From Dendrocalamus latiflorus (lineage: Eukaryota > Streptophyta > Magnoliopsida > Poales > Poaceae), in assembly GCA_017311315.1 (NCBI GenBank), contig CM029671.1, positions 17,234,565-17,298,564 on the forward strand: a stretch of DNA of 64,000 nt. The letters run 5' to 3'. Position 1 is the first letter of the stretch, and each line of letters opens with the position of its first letter. Below are positions 10,701-21,723 of this stretch, in pieces. Both the position numbers and the translations under genes were made by a program. The notes under the pieces are model-generated. The model had not been told where the DNA came from, did not search any database, and saw only the letters and a list, made by a program, of their open reading frames with translations.

Positions 10701-12317
10701 GCGTCGTTAGGCAATTTCAGCTTCGTTGGTTGGTGCTTGCCGTTTGGGCTATGTCGCTGCTCGGGCTTTGTTTGCATCATTTCAGTTCGCCAGCAGCTCT
10801 TGGCACCGTGTCTTCTCTCTTCTTCTGACCCGCTATACGGTGTTAGAAGGTCCGAGGAAGGTTAGAGGTGTTGGCCGAAGAGAGAGCTATTTGGATGAAG
10901 AAGGTGAAGATGAAAGCAAGGATGGAGAAGAAGTTCTGAAGCTTAGTCTTTTTAGCATTTTCTTAGTCCTTAAGCTAGCCTTCTTGCTGTTGTGTACTCC
11001 TCAGTGTTGAGGCTTTGGGCCTAAGAGCTCGTGTAACTTTTGGCTGTGTATATCCCTTGTGGATATAGAGGCCGGGTTTTATATCCATTATCTAAAAAAA
11101 AAAAAAAAAAGCTGGCTTCTTACCGCTGTACCATATACTTCTGCAGTATCAAAGAATGTCATTCCATTATCGATGCTCGCATCAAATGCTGCTTTAGCCT
11201 CCTTTAGTCTCCTATCTGACAAATCAAAAAATCATTTTTTTCACCTGAAAGTATGATTACTGGCATGCTTGTAGTAGCAGCAATTTTTTTCGCAATGGCA
11301 AAGGCAATTACATTTGCTTAATAGTGGAGATCACAGGAAAGCTATGCCAATTTTCACTCTTGCTGATTCAGTCAGATAATTAGATATTTTACTCTATGTA
11401 AATTTCATTTTGCCGATATAGTCAGATAATTTTGCTTCAAAAGGATATAGTCAGATAATCTTTATAAAGCATGCAGGTGAGTTATACGCAACAGGCACCT
11501 CATGCGCATGGGAAGCATGACCAGAATTTCAGAACGTTCGTAGTCACACTTTCTGGTCCTGTGAGCTAAAGCAGGTACGTACTACACACAAGCAATTACC
11601 TGCAGCGAATTTGGCCACAGCAACCGCGGTAACTTTGGTAAGGCTCGTTCGTATATTATTGTCTTTTGACTTTGGCTTATACATAACAGCCTGTAAAGAA
11701 ACTTGTAGAAAGAGATATTCACATCCGATTTTGATCGATATAAATAAAATCGCTACAGTGTGTACTACAATCAATTACTAGAACTTAACTTGAAAAGACA
11801 CTCCGTTTAAAAGTTAAATACTATAGAACAAAACTATTCACTATAGAAAAAATATATTTTATAAGCTACTACGGACAGGGCCGCTACAGCTTATCAGTAC
11901 AGACAAACTAGAAACTAAATTAGCACACCCTGAGCAACCAATTCAGCATGCATCTGAAGGCCATGGAAACGATCCTGAATTAGTGGGAACAAGAACGCCC
12001 GAACGTATCAAGTAAATCAAGCGGTGCATCTCCTGCAGTGTGCAAACGGACGTGTAGGTGTATTAGTTAGTCGCACGGACTGGCTTACCGTCCCACTCGG
12101 AGTCGTTCCAGTAGGTGGTGTCGCCCCAGGACCAGGCGCCGATGCCGAGCTTGGTGACCGCCACGCCGGAGCCGCCCAGCCTCACCTTGCCCTCCTCCTC
12201 CACCGCCGCCGCGTCGGACGCCACCGCACGGGGCGGCCGGAACGCCGCGCGCCGCCGCGGGTGCCGGCCTAAGAGAGGAAGGCAGCAGCCCACGCCGCCG
12301 GCGACCTGCAAGGCCAT
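7787..12317 (-). CDS. Plastid aldo-keto reductase (At1g06690-like), 10 exons, 370 aa
   Basis: NAD(P)H-dependent oxidoreductase of the AKR (alpha/beta)8 family. The Arabidopsis relative is plastid/plastoglobule associated and its substrate is not settled. Coding exons: 12317-12089, 11215-11124, 9409-9372, 9287-9126, 9038-9016, 8936-8865, 8759-8592, 8407-8325, 8199-8137, 7969-7787; all junctions are GT-AG and in phase. Residues 1-35 form an Arg/Ala-rich transit peptide. The catalytic tetrad is visible: Asp99 (FFDTAEVYG), Tyr104, Lys138 (VATKF) and His173 (YQLHW). The C-terminal cofactor site has NVVPIPGAKNANQA. I chose the ATG at 12317 (ACG-ATG-G context); a GTG 18 bases upstream is not a plant start. 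Intron 1 holds a MITE and intron 2 a 1.6-kb retro-insertion. The gene looks intact. Confidence 0.93.
9500..11110 (+). mobile_element. Poly(A)-tailed retro-insertion in intron 2 of the aldo-keto reductase
   Basis: The insert runs on the plus strand, opposite to its host gene, and ends in an A tract (about 11093-11110). The flanks carry AGCTGGCT at 9492-9499 and at 11110-11117, consistent with a target-site duplication. The insert is chimeric: a GC-rich 5' block (9500-9880), a PPR-protein fragment (9890-10290), further unassigned GC-rich sequence, and a 3' tail (10860-11093) resembling the 3' UTR of a grass LINE or cDNA. It stops about 14 bp from the exon 2 donor, leaving GTAAG intact. LINE-mediated retroposition is an inference. 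Confidence 0.6.
9890..10290 (+). pseudogene. Fragment of a PLS-class pentatricopeptide repeat protein
   Basis: Reading frames at 9890-10130 and 10133-10290 give consecutive PPR-like units: ALLQVYSECRAPRDAYQVFD, then VVAWNCVMLCSVRYGYLERA, then after a one-base frame change ALHGWVVKLEELDPDMPLQN and NALLDMYSSCGDLDTALCVF. PPR proteins bind organelle RNA. The copy has a frameshift near 10133, no transit peptide in frame and only two to three repeats. It is cargo of the surrounding poly(A)-tailed insertion. Confidence 0.7.
11641..11885. mobile_element. MITE-like remnant in intron 1 of the aldo-keto reductase
   Basis: It shares with 1920-2160 and 25553-25790 a left part with GACTTTGGCTTAT-type words and a core TCGCTACAGTGTGTACTACA followed by ACTCCGTTTAAAAGTTAAAT. 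It is non-coding, and the ends are not resolved. Confidence 0.4.
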
Positions 12318-15300
12318 CGTGTACGCTTCCTTCACTGTGCCCCGTACTCACTCGCTCACTGAGCTACCACTCGTGGATCTCTTAGCTCGAAGTCGTGTTT
12401 TTTTGGCAAGGAGCGGAGGAGGCGCTAATATTCTGGTTGGGGCACGGGCGTTTCGTTTGGCCAGGAGGGCGCGGGCGCCACGGGACGAGGCGAGGGCTTG
12501 GCGGGTAGCGTGCAGGCGCCATCTAACTAACGGAAACAGATTGGCAGATGCCTGGATAGTTTTTCGTGTGTGTGGCTCGGTCGGACTCGCGCGCAGCTGT
12601 CTAGGCATCTTGTTTTGGGGTTATTATTGGAGAGAGCACGAGGCACTAGAGTTCGAGTTGGCCATGTGAGGCACGCGGCAAGTAAGCTGGGCCTAGATGC
12701 TACAATCCAAGTCATCCGGGGGAAAAGAAGGATCATTCCAGGCAGCTTTGCCCGGACTTGTCACTTCGGTCAGTGTGATGGGTCAGTCAGGGTTCTGATA
12801 TTTGGTTTAGGTCGCATTCTTTTGCAATGTGGTCCATAAATTTTAATTTTAACGTAAGTGTTTATACAAATAAATTATATATTGATAAATTTTTTTAAAA
12901 ATACTAACCCGATAACTCAGCCATTGCAAGGAAGCTCGAAGTGGAAGCTCGGATGTTAGACTAGAGAGCTAGCAATTGAGAGAACGAAGCTAAAAATGTT
13001 GTTCTGTGATGCAAAGACGTGATAATGCATGGCAATTTATTGATCACAGGTAGGCCCTCACTTGACATTGGCTGTTGACCTTCCGAACCATCTCATCTCA
13101 AGAGATCGAGTTGTTTAATTAAGAAGTTGGTGAGTGATGTGGGCATGTGGGGATGTGGATCGATCCCTAGTCTGTTACATGGTTCTTCTTTGGTTAGCTC
13201 ACCTTCTTGTCAGTGAGCTTATTTTGCATGGTGTTTGATGTGCATATGATTAGTTAATGGAGTATTATTAGATCAGCGCAAGAATTTTATTTGGACACGT
13301 TTTCTCTCCTAGATCATTATGTACAACGATCAAAACCAATATGAAAATTAAGTGTGGGCTTAAAAGAACTAAGCTAAATTAAAACAAATATAGTCTTGTA
13401 CTCTTACGCGATTCAAATTGATACATAAATAGAAGAAAAGCAAAGCAAAAAAAAGAGAGAGAAATACAATTATGATACCTCGCTAATGGAAAGTGCATCC
13501 CAATACATGTAAATATGCTTTCAATGAGTAGCAGTCTATCATCTCTAAATCAAAATTAGCAAAGTTCAGATACAATAGTAAATCATAAATGATCATGAAC
13601 ATTCAAATAAACAAAACATACCAATAAATACAACTAGATAGTCTAGATTATTGTTAAACTTATCACTACACAAAATAAAACTAGATAGATTACTTTTTAA
13701 TTGTCTATGTAATACAATGATACAACATCAAGTTATCAACAAAAGTAAACAATAAAGACGTTAAAAAATATTAAATACAAAAACTTTCCCAAGTCAACTG
13801 TCGGTGGAAGTCAAATTCTCTCTCCTCAGTGAGTCAGCTCCCATTAGTAGGGCAAACCAGTAAAGCCAACAGTCACCTCCCACTCCCCTGTGGCCATGCC
13901 CCTCAACTAATCCTTGTCTTCTACATCTTCTTGCCTCTCCAACAGATCCACCCGCCCCAACGGCCGATGCAGCAATACCCAACCGACTGCAGCCCCTTCC
14001 TAGCCACTAACCTCCTCTCCTCATCTTGTTCTCATCGCATCGCATGCCGCCTCAGCCCCGAGCTTGAGCCTCGAGCTTCCCGACGTGGCCGCTAGGTCAC
14101 GCCACTCGACGCCCTGGACTAGAGCAGTGGAGCCTGGAGCTTGGCGCCTTGGTGACCACGCCTTCGACCACCCACCTGGCTTCCGAATTCTGCCAGCCTA
14201 CCACCGCCCACTGCTAACGTCTCACTGTTCTTGGGCTCAGCCACCTAAAGGTGCGTAATCAATCTCCTTATTCCATTACATCTGGTGACCGGTGGGGGTG
14301 GATGTGAGGATTAGTCCCCAATCGGGCCTTGTGGAAATTGGTTGTTGTTGTGGACTTGGGGGTCGACTGCTAAGTGCTAAGAAAAGACCCATTTCTCTTC
14401 TAGTCATCTTCTTCTTCCATCAGGGCTCTAAGCTTCCATCCATGACGGTGCCATGGTCGATTGTTGTTTCAGGGGAGTGTTACAGCATCGGCGGAGGGTA
14501 GATTCAAGCCTAATGAAGCCCCTCCGCTAGATTCACCGCTGGTCAACACAACCTTTGCTTTCAAAAGGCGCTTCAGGTTGAGGGCAGTTCAGCAGTTGTC
14601 CTCTACTCTCCCCTTTGTTCTCTACCTACTCCTTGTTGCTTTTGACAATTAGAATTTTGATGGGAGTTTCATAGGAATTCCTTTAAAAATTTGTGTTCCA
14701 GTGAATTTCCATTTTCTCTCTTTTTGTTACATTATTAATTGTATAATTTTTTTTTAAAAAAATAACCGTCTAAAAAAATTCCACATATGGTCCACCGTCG
14801 AACTTTTTCCCATAAATAAAACCCAGGAGCTAGCCAATTAAATTCCAATAACAATGAGAGAATGGCTTTGTAAAAAATGTTTTTTTTTGTAGCATTAGGG
14901 TGTCTCCATCCCTTAGCAACTATATTTTTTATGAAATGATTATTTGTTATAAAATATGTGTTAACAAATATTGTTAATTCCCAATAAATTATAGTTTGTA
15001 CTATTTAGATCAAAACAACACGTTAATTTCCCTTGCAAAAAATTACTTTGTGTAAAAAGGGTCAAAACAACAAGCTAACCTAGTGAAATTAGATTCATCT
15101 AAGCTTTTATTACCTAATTAAATTTATGTGTCCTAAAAACCCATGTCCATTTTTCTTAGAACTCTCTAGTAGGAGCACATATTTTTAAAAAACAAAAAAC
15201 ACCCCTGATTTAAGTTATGATAATTAATAAGCATTACAAATCTCTGGTCATACACAAAATCGTTAAATTAAAAAATTGCAAAGGAGCCCTTCATGATCGA

Positions 15301-17552
15301 TTTCATTGTTCTATCTTAACCTTGTGCGCACATCGCCTTAGCAAATGTTGGACCCCGGATTTGTCGTTTGGAACCCTCTGTATAAACCAGCACTAGTCCC
15401 TAAATCAGTAGCTAGTGCACACAGTTACATCGTTGCATATCAAACACATATATCGTAAAAGCAAAACTATTAGATGATATTAAACAACATGAAAATAGAC
15501 CATACGATCACTTGACTTACACATTGGCCGATCAGGCCAAAATCTTTAAAGAGCAGTAGTGAAAATAGAAATAACATACAGGTGGGACCCTCAGGATATG
15601 CCACAGACAATCAAGTAGGGCTTGCAACCTATTTCCTGGCCTCTTCATCTTTCAGTCTTGTCAACGCCTTTAAACGACCGCATGGCTTTTCTTCCACCTT
15701 CTTACTTACTAAATGATAGTAATTGAGCAACAGTGAGTATGAAGGTACTCAGCAAGTCACTACACATAATGCAATTACAATAGATGCACGACTGACAAAA
15801 GGAGGTTTGAGATTCTTTTATTTGTAGAAAACCACATTTGAAATACAATAAGTGAAAGTATGAGACCTAGCATTTTAACTAAACTAGGATTTACAGAGTT
15901 TAAGATAATGCAATAATAATCATAGCGAAGGTTCCATCCATTTGTTACAAAGCATGGTTCCATCCACCAGATGCTATTTTTATTTCTAAGATTCTATCCA
16001 CCCATTATATTCACTGGGTTCTATCCACCCAAGGGAAATCAAACTCAGGGTTCTATCGACCCATCATGTTTTTCATCCCGATCATAAAGAATCTTTTGTA
16101 AAATAGACACTAACTTGAGTAAGTTCCTGTGCATCACCCATGACCGTGGGCACAACTGTCCGAATAGTTTCACACTCTGCAGAGGTTATACAACTTTACC
16201 CACAAGAGATATTCAGCTTGTTATTCCATATGCTTTCTTAGGCATGCAGATCATGAAGATCATTAAAAGGCTTTTCCAATGCCTCTCCCTAACATTTACC
16301 CAATCATAGGATTGTTTCCCTCCTACTTCGATGAGACATTCTTGATGTGTCAAAAATTATTCCTCACTATGGTGGGCGAATAATAGTGCCCCTCAGCCAT
16401 GTGGAGTCTCTCCCTCCGCACTTTCTCAAGTGGATTACACACCCCTTGCGCTCAAAGTAAGGAACCCTAAGTTGTGTCAGAAATTATTCTTTACCCTTTG
16501 TGAGCGAGGTGATGAGCAAGGTGATGGCGTCGTGCGAGGTGACCAAGGGCGGTGGCGTGGCTGTGCATGGTGGAGGGGAGGGCTTGGCCAACATGGCAAC
16601 TGGGCCAACAACGGCTAATTTGGCCAAATGAAGGTCATGTTGAGTATCTAGGGGCAAGGAAAACTCACCAGTGTGGTCAATACGGTTGAGGACGAACCGA
16701 GGAAGCCTGGCAATGATGACCCGAGGCGGCATGGCGGTCTTCAGCGGTGACAGCGAGCTTGAGAGGGAGATGGCCAACATGCTCACCGGGGATAACTTGA
16801 GGGAGGTGAGGAGATGGTCCAAGGGCAAGGAATTGAACTGAGACCCACTAGAGAAGGAATGGCGGTGCGAGCGGCAGTTTCAGTCGAATTTAGGGACAAA
16901 TGTGGCACCGGTGTGCTCAAGTGAGGAAATCCCAAATTGGGTGATGGGAAATGCAATTGGGGATGTGGAATACACCATGACGTGAGTGGTTTGGAGAGAG
17001 AAGCACCGACGTGGTCGGAACAGTGAGGGAAGTTGGCAGCCGATGTTGAGGAAGCTGGGTATGCAAGCTCGAGCTTAGTTTCTTGGTGCAGGTTTTATAG
17101 GCAATGTGAGTGGAGTGGCATTGTGGAGGAGCAGTGCCAAGTAGGGCATGGGCAGCGGTGCGCTGCGCGAGGAGGAGGAAGCAGAAGAGCACACAGAGCG
17201 GTGCTGAGCAGGGATGCAGTCAGCACACGACGTGATAGGGATGACGCCGGCTCCGAGCGCATGAGCGGTGGCGGCGAAAAGGGGCCAGGCTAGACGGCAA
17301 AGCGGTGCATGGGGGCGTAGACGTGAGTGGCGAGATGGCACATTGAGTGGGCGCGTGGGCTAGGGTCGGGTGCTGTCCATAGGCCGCACAACGCTATGCG
17401 ACGACAGTAGTAAGGACGGGCCAGGCGATTTCCAGGGCGCGCGGGGCGACGTGATGAGCGGAGCATGCACTGTGTAGTCATAGTAGCAGAGCCCGGGCCA
17501 GGTGGCGGTGACAATGTTGGCCAACACGTGGGTGGCGCAGCAGTGGAGGGTG
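12318..17552. other. Intergenic stretch without supported genes
   Basis: 12318-12840 is GC-rich and contains the aldo-keto reductase promoter. 12840-13800 and 14650-16100 are AT-rich with all frames broken. 13800-14650 and 16430-17520 are more GC-rich and have several short open frames on both strands, but none resembles a family I know. They look like degraded transposon or gene-fragment sequence. Confidence 0.4.
15929..16063. repeat. Five spaced copies of GGTTCTATCCACCC
   Basis: GGTTCCATCCA, GGTTCCATCCACC, GATTCTATCCACCC, GGTTCTATCCACCC and GGTTCTATCGACCC start at about 15930, 15956, 15990, 16017 and 16049, that is 26-34 bp apart. No coding potential. Confidence 0.6.
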
Positions 17553-17690
17553 CAAATAGGTTAGGTATTTTCTGATCGATCCAATATCAAATGTTGTCGA
17601 TACCGAATTTAGAAAAACGATTCGGTATTCGACTGAATTCGATACGTATCTATTGACACCGAATTTGCGATTGATGCTATCCGACCAAAT
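17553..17690. mobile_element. Possible left end of a hAT-like element
   Basis: The sequence starts near GGAGGGTGCAAATAGG and continues with degenerate GATACCGAATT/CGATTCGGTATTCG words. This resembles the complement of 23860-23998, which ends GCACCCCTA. It may be the left partner of that end and enclose the TIC110 and AP180 fragments. No target duplication was found. Confidence 0.25.
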
Positions 17691-18083
17691 GGACTAACCG
17701 GCCCAGTGGCCCACTGGACAGCGCGTCGCCCCCACCAATACCATCCCCGCAACGCTATCAGCCTATCACGCTCCTCGCTCGTCCCCCTCCTCTTCCACCT
17801 CCACCACCACCCGCCGTCTTCGCCACCGACACCGAGGAGAAGCCCTCTGTGCCACGCCACGCCTCGCCCATCCGTGGCAAGGATCCCTGAGCGCACGAGC
17901 ATGGAGCTCTCCCTCCTATCCGCGAAGCCCTCGCTCCGCACCCCCGCCTCCCTGCTCCTCTTCTCCCCGCTTAAACCCTTCCGGCTCCTCTGCTTCCCAC
18001 CGCGGAACCCTAGCGCCGACACCCGCCTTCACGGCCAGCGGTTCCGCTGCGCGGCGGCGTCGAGCGAGGGCGAGGCGGCCCTG

Positions 18084-18523
18084 TGTCAGAACTTGAGATA
18101 TCTGAAGGGGAACGCTGGGGAATATTCAGTTTGAAGGTAACGCTTCGCTACAACAGTCTGACATCAACGGAGGGCTAGGATGGTGTTTCGTTCCGCTGCG
18201 GGAGATCAACGGCTTTCCTCACCCCTGACGATAGCTCGTTAAGCTATCTGCTTATTCCACCGTGATTAATGCTTAAAGCTTAGTTAATCAGGTTGTAATT
18301 ATAGCAATCATGTCTTTGCCTTAATCCTGGGATTATGTACTGACATATATATATATATACTTTCCTGGGTGGAATGAAAGGGTATCGAAAATATCCTGAA
18401 ATATACTGTAGCCCTAGTTTTAGTTAGCTTAGTTCTTCGTAGCTCTTGGCGATTTCCCCTTTGCTCCACTCCAGATTTTCGTTGTCCATCCTCGATTTGG
18501 ATCTCCCATCCGGGAATGTGACA
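18084..18523 (+). repeat. 5' LTR (440 bp)
   Basis: TGTCAGAAC...GAATGTGACA. It differs from the 3' LTR by three transitions that I can see plus two extra AT units in a microsatellite near 18345, so the insertion is recent. Confidence 0.95.
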
Positions 18524-18525
18524 AA

Positions 18526-21500
18526 ATGGTATCAGAGCAAGCCTATCCTCGGCAAGAATCGGTCGGGATTGATTGGGTTGGGAACCCAGTTTCCGTAAAA
18601 TCCCCAACTCTCTTCCGGCCTGTGGCGACTGACTGTGGCGGCGCACTACTGATTCATACCGCCATTCATTGTCGTTGGAATGAATTCCGAGCCCAAGCCC
18701 TCCATCGCCCAGCGGCTCTTCCCCGTCTGATCCGATCCCCGACGAGGCCCTCTTCTTCATCCGGTTTTGGCGGCGGACCTGATCGGTGCGTGGTGAAGGT
18801 TCCGGACATTGATCCGGGTAAAATCCCTAAGCCAGTGTCGATCAGCGGGAAGATGACAAAGTCCATGGTGAGGTACGAAGCGGTGACGTTCGATCCCACG
18901 GCTATCTGGCGAATAGTTTCGGCACCCAACTTGCGGCCGTCGGAGGAACCAAGAAATCTTCGGGATCTGGTTCAACCGGCCGAAGTGGAGATGGAGACAA
19001 CAAGAAGGAGTGATGAGCCGTGGCAGATTAGACTCAATAGCACTCAAGAAATCCAACCGAGGGGAGCATCAGAAGGTAACCTCAACTCTCCTCTTACTGG
19101 TTTTTCAGTAGTCGTAACGGGTGGGGAACAGGACCCAAAGGATTTTGATGAAGTTTGTGGGAAGCATGTGGTTCAGCTCGAGGAGGTTATTGATGGTCTT
19201 GATGGTGCTGTGTCGGGGGATTTTGGAATTCCATCTTGGCTGTTTAGAACTCCGGATTACATGGCCCCAGAACAATGGAATCACCAAAAACCTAGCCAAG
19301 AACCAGCTTTAGTTAGGCAGTGGCCTCTGAACCCTAAAGAGTATTTGGATCAATCTCAGTTCAAGTATCAGGCTAAACAGTGGAACTCCAATCCCAGCAG
19401 TGATAGGGCTCCTAGTTTCCTCAAGCCTCTAGCTAAAGGTCCTATACTGGATTCCCTTGAAGAGCAGATGGAGCAAACAACTGTGAAAGCCACAACTTGC
19501 ACTGTGGAAGGTCACAATGCTGACTGGAAGCCTCACCAGATACTTGAAATGACTGATGATGAAGCTGATTTTCATATGAGGCAGGGAGCATTCCTTTACA
19601 ATTTCGATGCTCAGATGTTGCATAAAGGTTACCACTGTTTCTCTAGGAGGTTGATGTTAGAGTATTCCAAATTCTCTTCATTGGATTTAGATGAACCTTT
19701 TGCTTGTAAGCTCAATAATCCAAAACACAGAGATACATACAAACAAGTAAATGTCCATGTCCTAAACTATGAAGCCATTCTGTGGGAGAAGTTACCAAAG
19801 TTTAGTATGCAACAGTTGTATTTTGTGGGTTTGCTCTGGAATCTTCCACCTTGGCCAGATTTAAGCTTTTGTAAAGTCTATTGGATGTCCAGGGGCATGG
19901 AGATGGGAGCTGGAACAGTGTCAAAGAGGAATGCTTTTGATGTTGTTGCTGGCCAGAACAAGAAACAATTCCAGCCGACAAGGAACAAACAACTTACTGA
20001 CTTTGTGAAGGAGTGGGTAGCCATGGTTGAGCAGTACAAGCTCAAAGACAGTAAATGGTCCTCTGATTTGTACAGCTGCCGGAAACAGTGGGCTCCTGGG
20101 TATGTCAACCATTTAGGCAGGGATGGCACTTCTGCTAGCAGGAAGGTTGAAAAACCAAGATCCCACATTCCTGGTATGGTTAATCATGCAGCAGCTCAAG
20201 CAAGCAAGGATGACAAAAGTGGAATGAACTCAGCTGTGCAGGAGGAAGCTGATGCTCCTAAGAAGGTTGAGGTGGAGAAGCAGATCATAAATTCCATAGA
20301 GAAACTAGGGTACTACCGCATAAAGATGCAAGATCTTGTCCTGTATAAAAGTCGGTGTGACAATAGGCTGAATGAGATTACAGATATGGCATTAAAAGCC
20401 CAGAATATTCTGAAAAGTTTGCTCAAAGGTTTGACAATTGCAGCAAGATCAGATAAATATATTTATTTATCAGGAACTGCAAGTAATGAATGTTCAAGTG
20501 ATTTACAGGGGGAAGATATCAAGTTTGAGTCTTATGCACCGAGATCAACAAGCTTGAATACTGTACCTACAATAGATCTACAGAAGCCAATAGATATTGC
20601 ACATGAGGAGATTGAGTATGTTGATTTTAAACGTCATGGTGCCGGGGAAAAGTGCCCAACTGCCATTCAAAACTTCGAAGGTGACCAAACATACAGTGAG
20701 AAGCCTGGTCAGGATTTTGTTTTGACAGCATCGTTTGACAGTGTGGAAGCTTTAAGCTATGATGCAATTGTAATCCCTGGGGGCCAGGTTCCTGAGTACT
20801 TTGCATTGACAAAATTGAAGTGTGTCATGCAAACTTGGCTACCATCCAGCAATGCTGTGCTTGTGATGATGATATTCCACCTTTCCTATCCATCGAAGGC
20901 ACCGAAATATCATGTGGAGAGCTTATACGAGGGACCCCCTCATGATATCTATGCAACTGCTATCAGAAACTGTAATCTGGAAGGTTCTTTTATGTTGAAC
21001 ATTTCTGAGCTGATTCCAGCTTTTGACAAGGGCAGATTCTTAGCCTTTGGTCATGAATTCTCAAGGAAGGGCGCATTTGGCAAGAAGGTTAGTATCTTGG
21101 GTCCCCACTGTGTCCCTGGCCACAAGAAGTATCTGCATGTGAAGAATGTACAACATACTGAAATTTGGAGGGAAAAGAAACAAGAGTCTGTTGAGGATGT
21201 TCCTTGTGGTAACACTTTTGTTATGGTGGGTTTGGATCAGTTAAGCACAAGGAATGCAACATTGACAAATAAGGAGGAGGGTGATGCCTGTTTAATCAGG
21301 ATAATGACATTCTCTGTATTTCCTGTTACGCGTGTTGCTGTTCAATACAAGGTTGCTTCTGATCTTCCTAGCTTGCTGAGGGTTTTGAAGCGCATGGCAA
21401 ATACTGATCTTATGGTTCTTTGTACCATGGAAGTTTCTGATGAGCATATTATTGCTGGAGCTGAAGAGTTCCACCTTGAAATTTGCTTGAAGGATATACT

Positions 21501-21723
21501 GAGGAAGCCTTTTGAGATGATGCAGATTTTACCAAAGGAATTTTTCCTGATTTCAACTTCCATACCATCCAGTCATGGGTTCCTAAAGAACAAACTTGAG
21601 GACAAGTTTGCTGCTGAGGGGAAGGAAATGTCAGAACTTGAGATATCTGAAGGGGAACGCTGGGGAATATTCAGTTTGAAGGTAACGCTTCGCTACAACA
21701 GTTTGACATCAACGGAGGGCTAG
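18526..21723 (+). CDS. Chimeric 1065-codon open frame of the retrotransposon
   Basis: The frame starts at an ATG overlapping the primer-binding site and ends inside the 3' LTR. Residues 1-580 are unrecognised (possibly gag-derived or further host pieces). About 584-640 match plant EPS15-homology/Pan1-like proteins (KLGYYRIKMQDLVLYKSRCD). About 705-763 match the DJ-1/PfpI domain (YDAIVIPGGQVPEYFAL). About 775-1000 match eEF2 (KKQESVEDVPCGN, HIIAGAEEFHLEICLKD), covering the region after the GTPase domain. The eEF2 part has many substitutions relative to the near-invariant family, so it does not act as eEF2. That the frame stayed open across unrelated donors is striking; whether it is translated is unknown. 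Confidence 0.75.
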   Translation: MVSEQAYPRQESVGIDWVGNPVSVKSPTLFRPVATDCGGALLIHTAIHCRWNEFRAQALHRPAALPRLIRSPTRPSSSSGFGGGPDRCVVKVPDIDPGKIPKPVSISGKMTKSMVRYEAVTFDPTAIWRIVSAPNLRPSEEPRNLRDLVQPAEVEMETTRRSDEPWQIRLNSTQEIQPRGASEGNLNSPLTGFSVVVTGGEQDPKDFDEVCGKHVVQLEEVIDGLDGAVSGDFGIPSWLFRTPDYMAPEQWNHQKPSQEPALVRQWPLNPKEYLDQSQFKYQAKQWNSNPSSDRAPSFLKPLAKGPILDSLEEQMEQTTVKATTCTVEGHNADWKPHQILEMTDDEADFHMRQGAFLYNFDAQMLHKGYHCFSRRLMLEYSKFSSLDLDEPFACKLNNPKHRDTYKQVNVHVLNYEAILWEKLPKFSMQQLYFVGLLWNLPPWPDLSFCKVYWMSRGMEMGAGTVSKRNAFDVVAGQNKKQFQPTRNKQLTDFVKEWVAMVEQYKLKDSKWSSDLYSCRKQWAPGYVNHLGRDGTSASRKVEKPRSHIPGMVNHAAAQASKDDKSGMNSAVQEEADAPKKVEVEKQIINSIEKLGYYRIKMQDLVLYKSRCDNRLNEITDMALKAQNILKSLLKGLTIAARSDKYIYLSGTASNECSSDLQGEDIKFESYAPRSTSLNTVPTIDLQKPIDIAHEEIEYVDFKRHGAGEKCPTAIQNFEGDQTYSEKPGQDFVLTASFDSVEALSYDAIVIPGGQVPEYFALTKLKCVMQTWLPSSNAVLVMMIFHLSYPSKAPKYHVESLYEGPPHDIYATAIRNCNLEGSFMLNISELIPAFDKGRFLAFGHEFSRKGAFGKKVSILGPHCVPGHKKYLHVKNVQHTEIWREKKQESVEDVPCGNTFVMVGLDQLSTRNATLTNKEEGDACLIRIMTFSVFPVTRVAVQYKVASDLPSLLRVLKRMANTDLMVLCTMEVSDEHIIAGAEEFHLEICLKDILRKPFEMMQILPKEFFLISTSIPSSHGFLKNKLEDKFAAEGKEMSELEISEGERWGIFSLKVTLRYNSLTSTEG
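18527..18538 (+). promoter_or_regulatory. Primer-binding site TGGTATCAGAGC
   Basis: Complementary to the 3' end of plant initiator tRNA-Met, three bases after the 5' LTR. It is the standard plus-strand marker of LTR retrotransposon orientation. Confidence 0.95.
21616..21628 (+). promoter_or_regulatory. Polypurine tract
   Basis: GAGGGGAAGGAAA directly abuts the TG of the 3' LTR, the expected site for plus-strand DNA priming. Confidence 0.85.

Noticed and set aside
12318..12335. Six-residue N-terminal extension of the aldo-keto reductase
   Set aside because: It depends on a GTG start; the ATG at 12317 has a good plant context and gives a normal transit peptide.
16430..17520. Short open frames of 62-114 codons
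   Set aside because: Both strands are equally open, with no conserved motif and no splice-consistent extension; noted as unassigned GC-rich DNA.
17706..17900. Upstream in-frame ATG for TIC110
   Set aside because: The preceding 65 codons are Pro/His-rich leader-like sequence, while the start at 17901 gives the expected transit peptide.
19205..19275. Kinase-like words (TPDYMAPEQW) in the chimeric frame
   Set aside because: A single short resemblance to an activation segment with no glycine loop, catalytic loop or DFG nearby.
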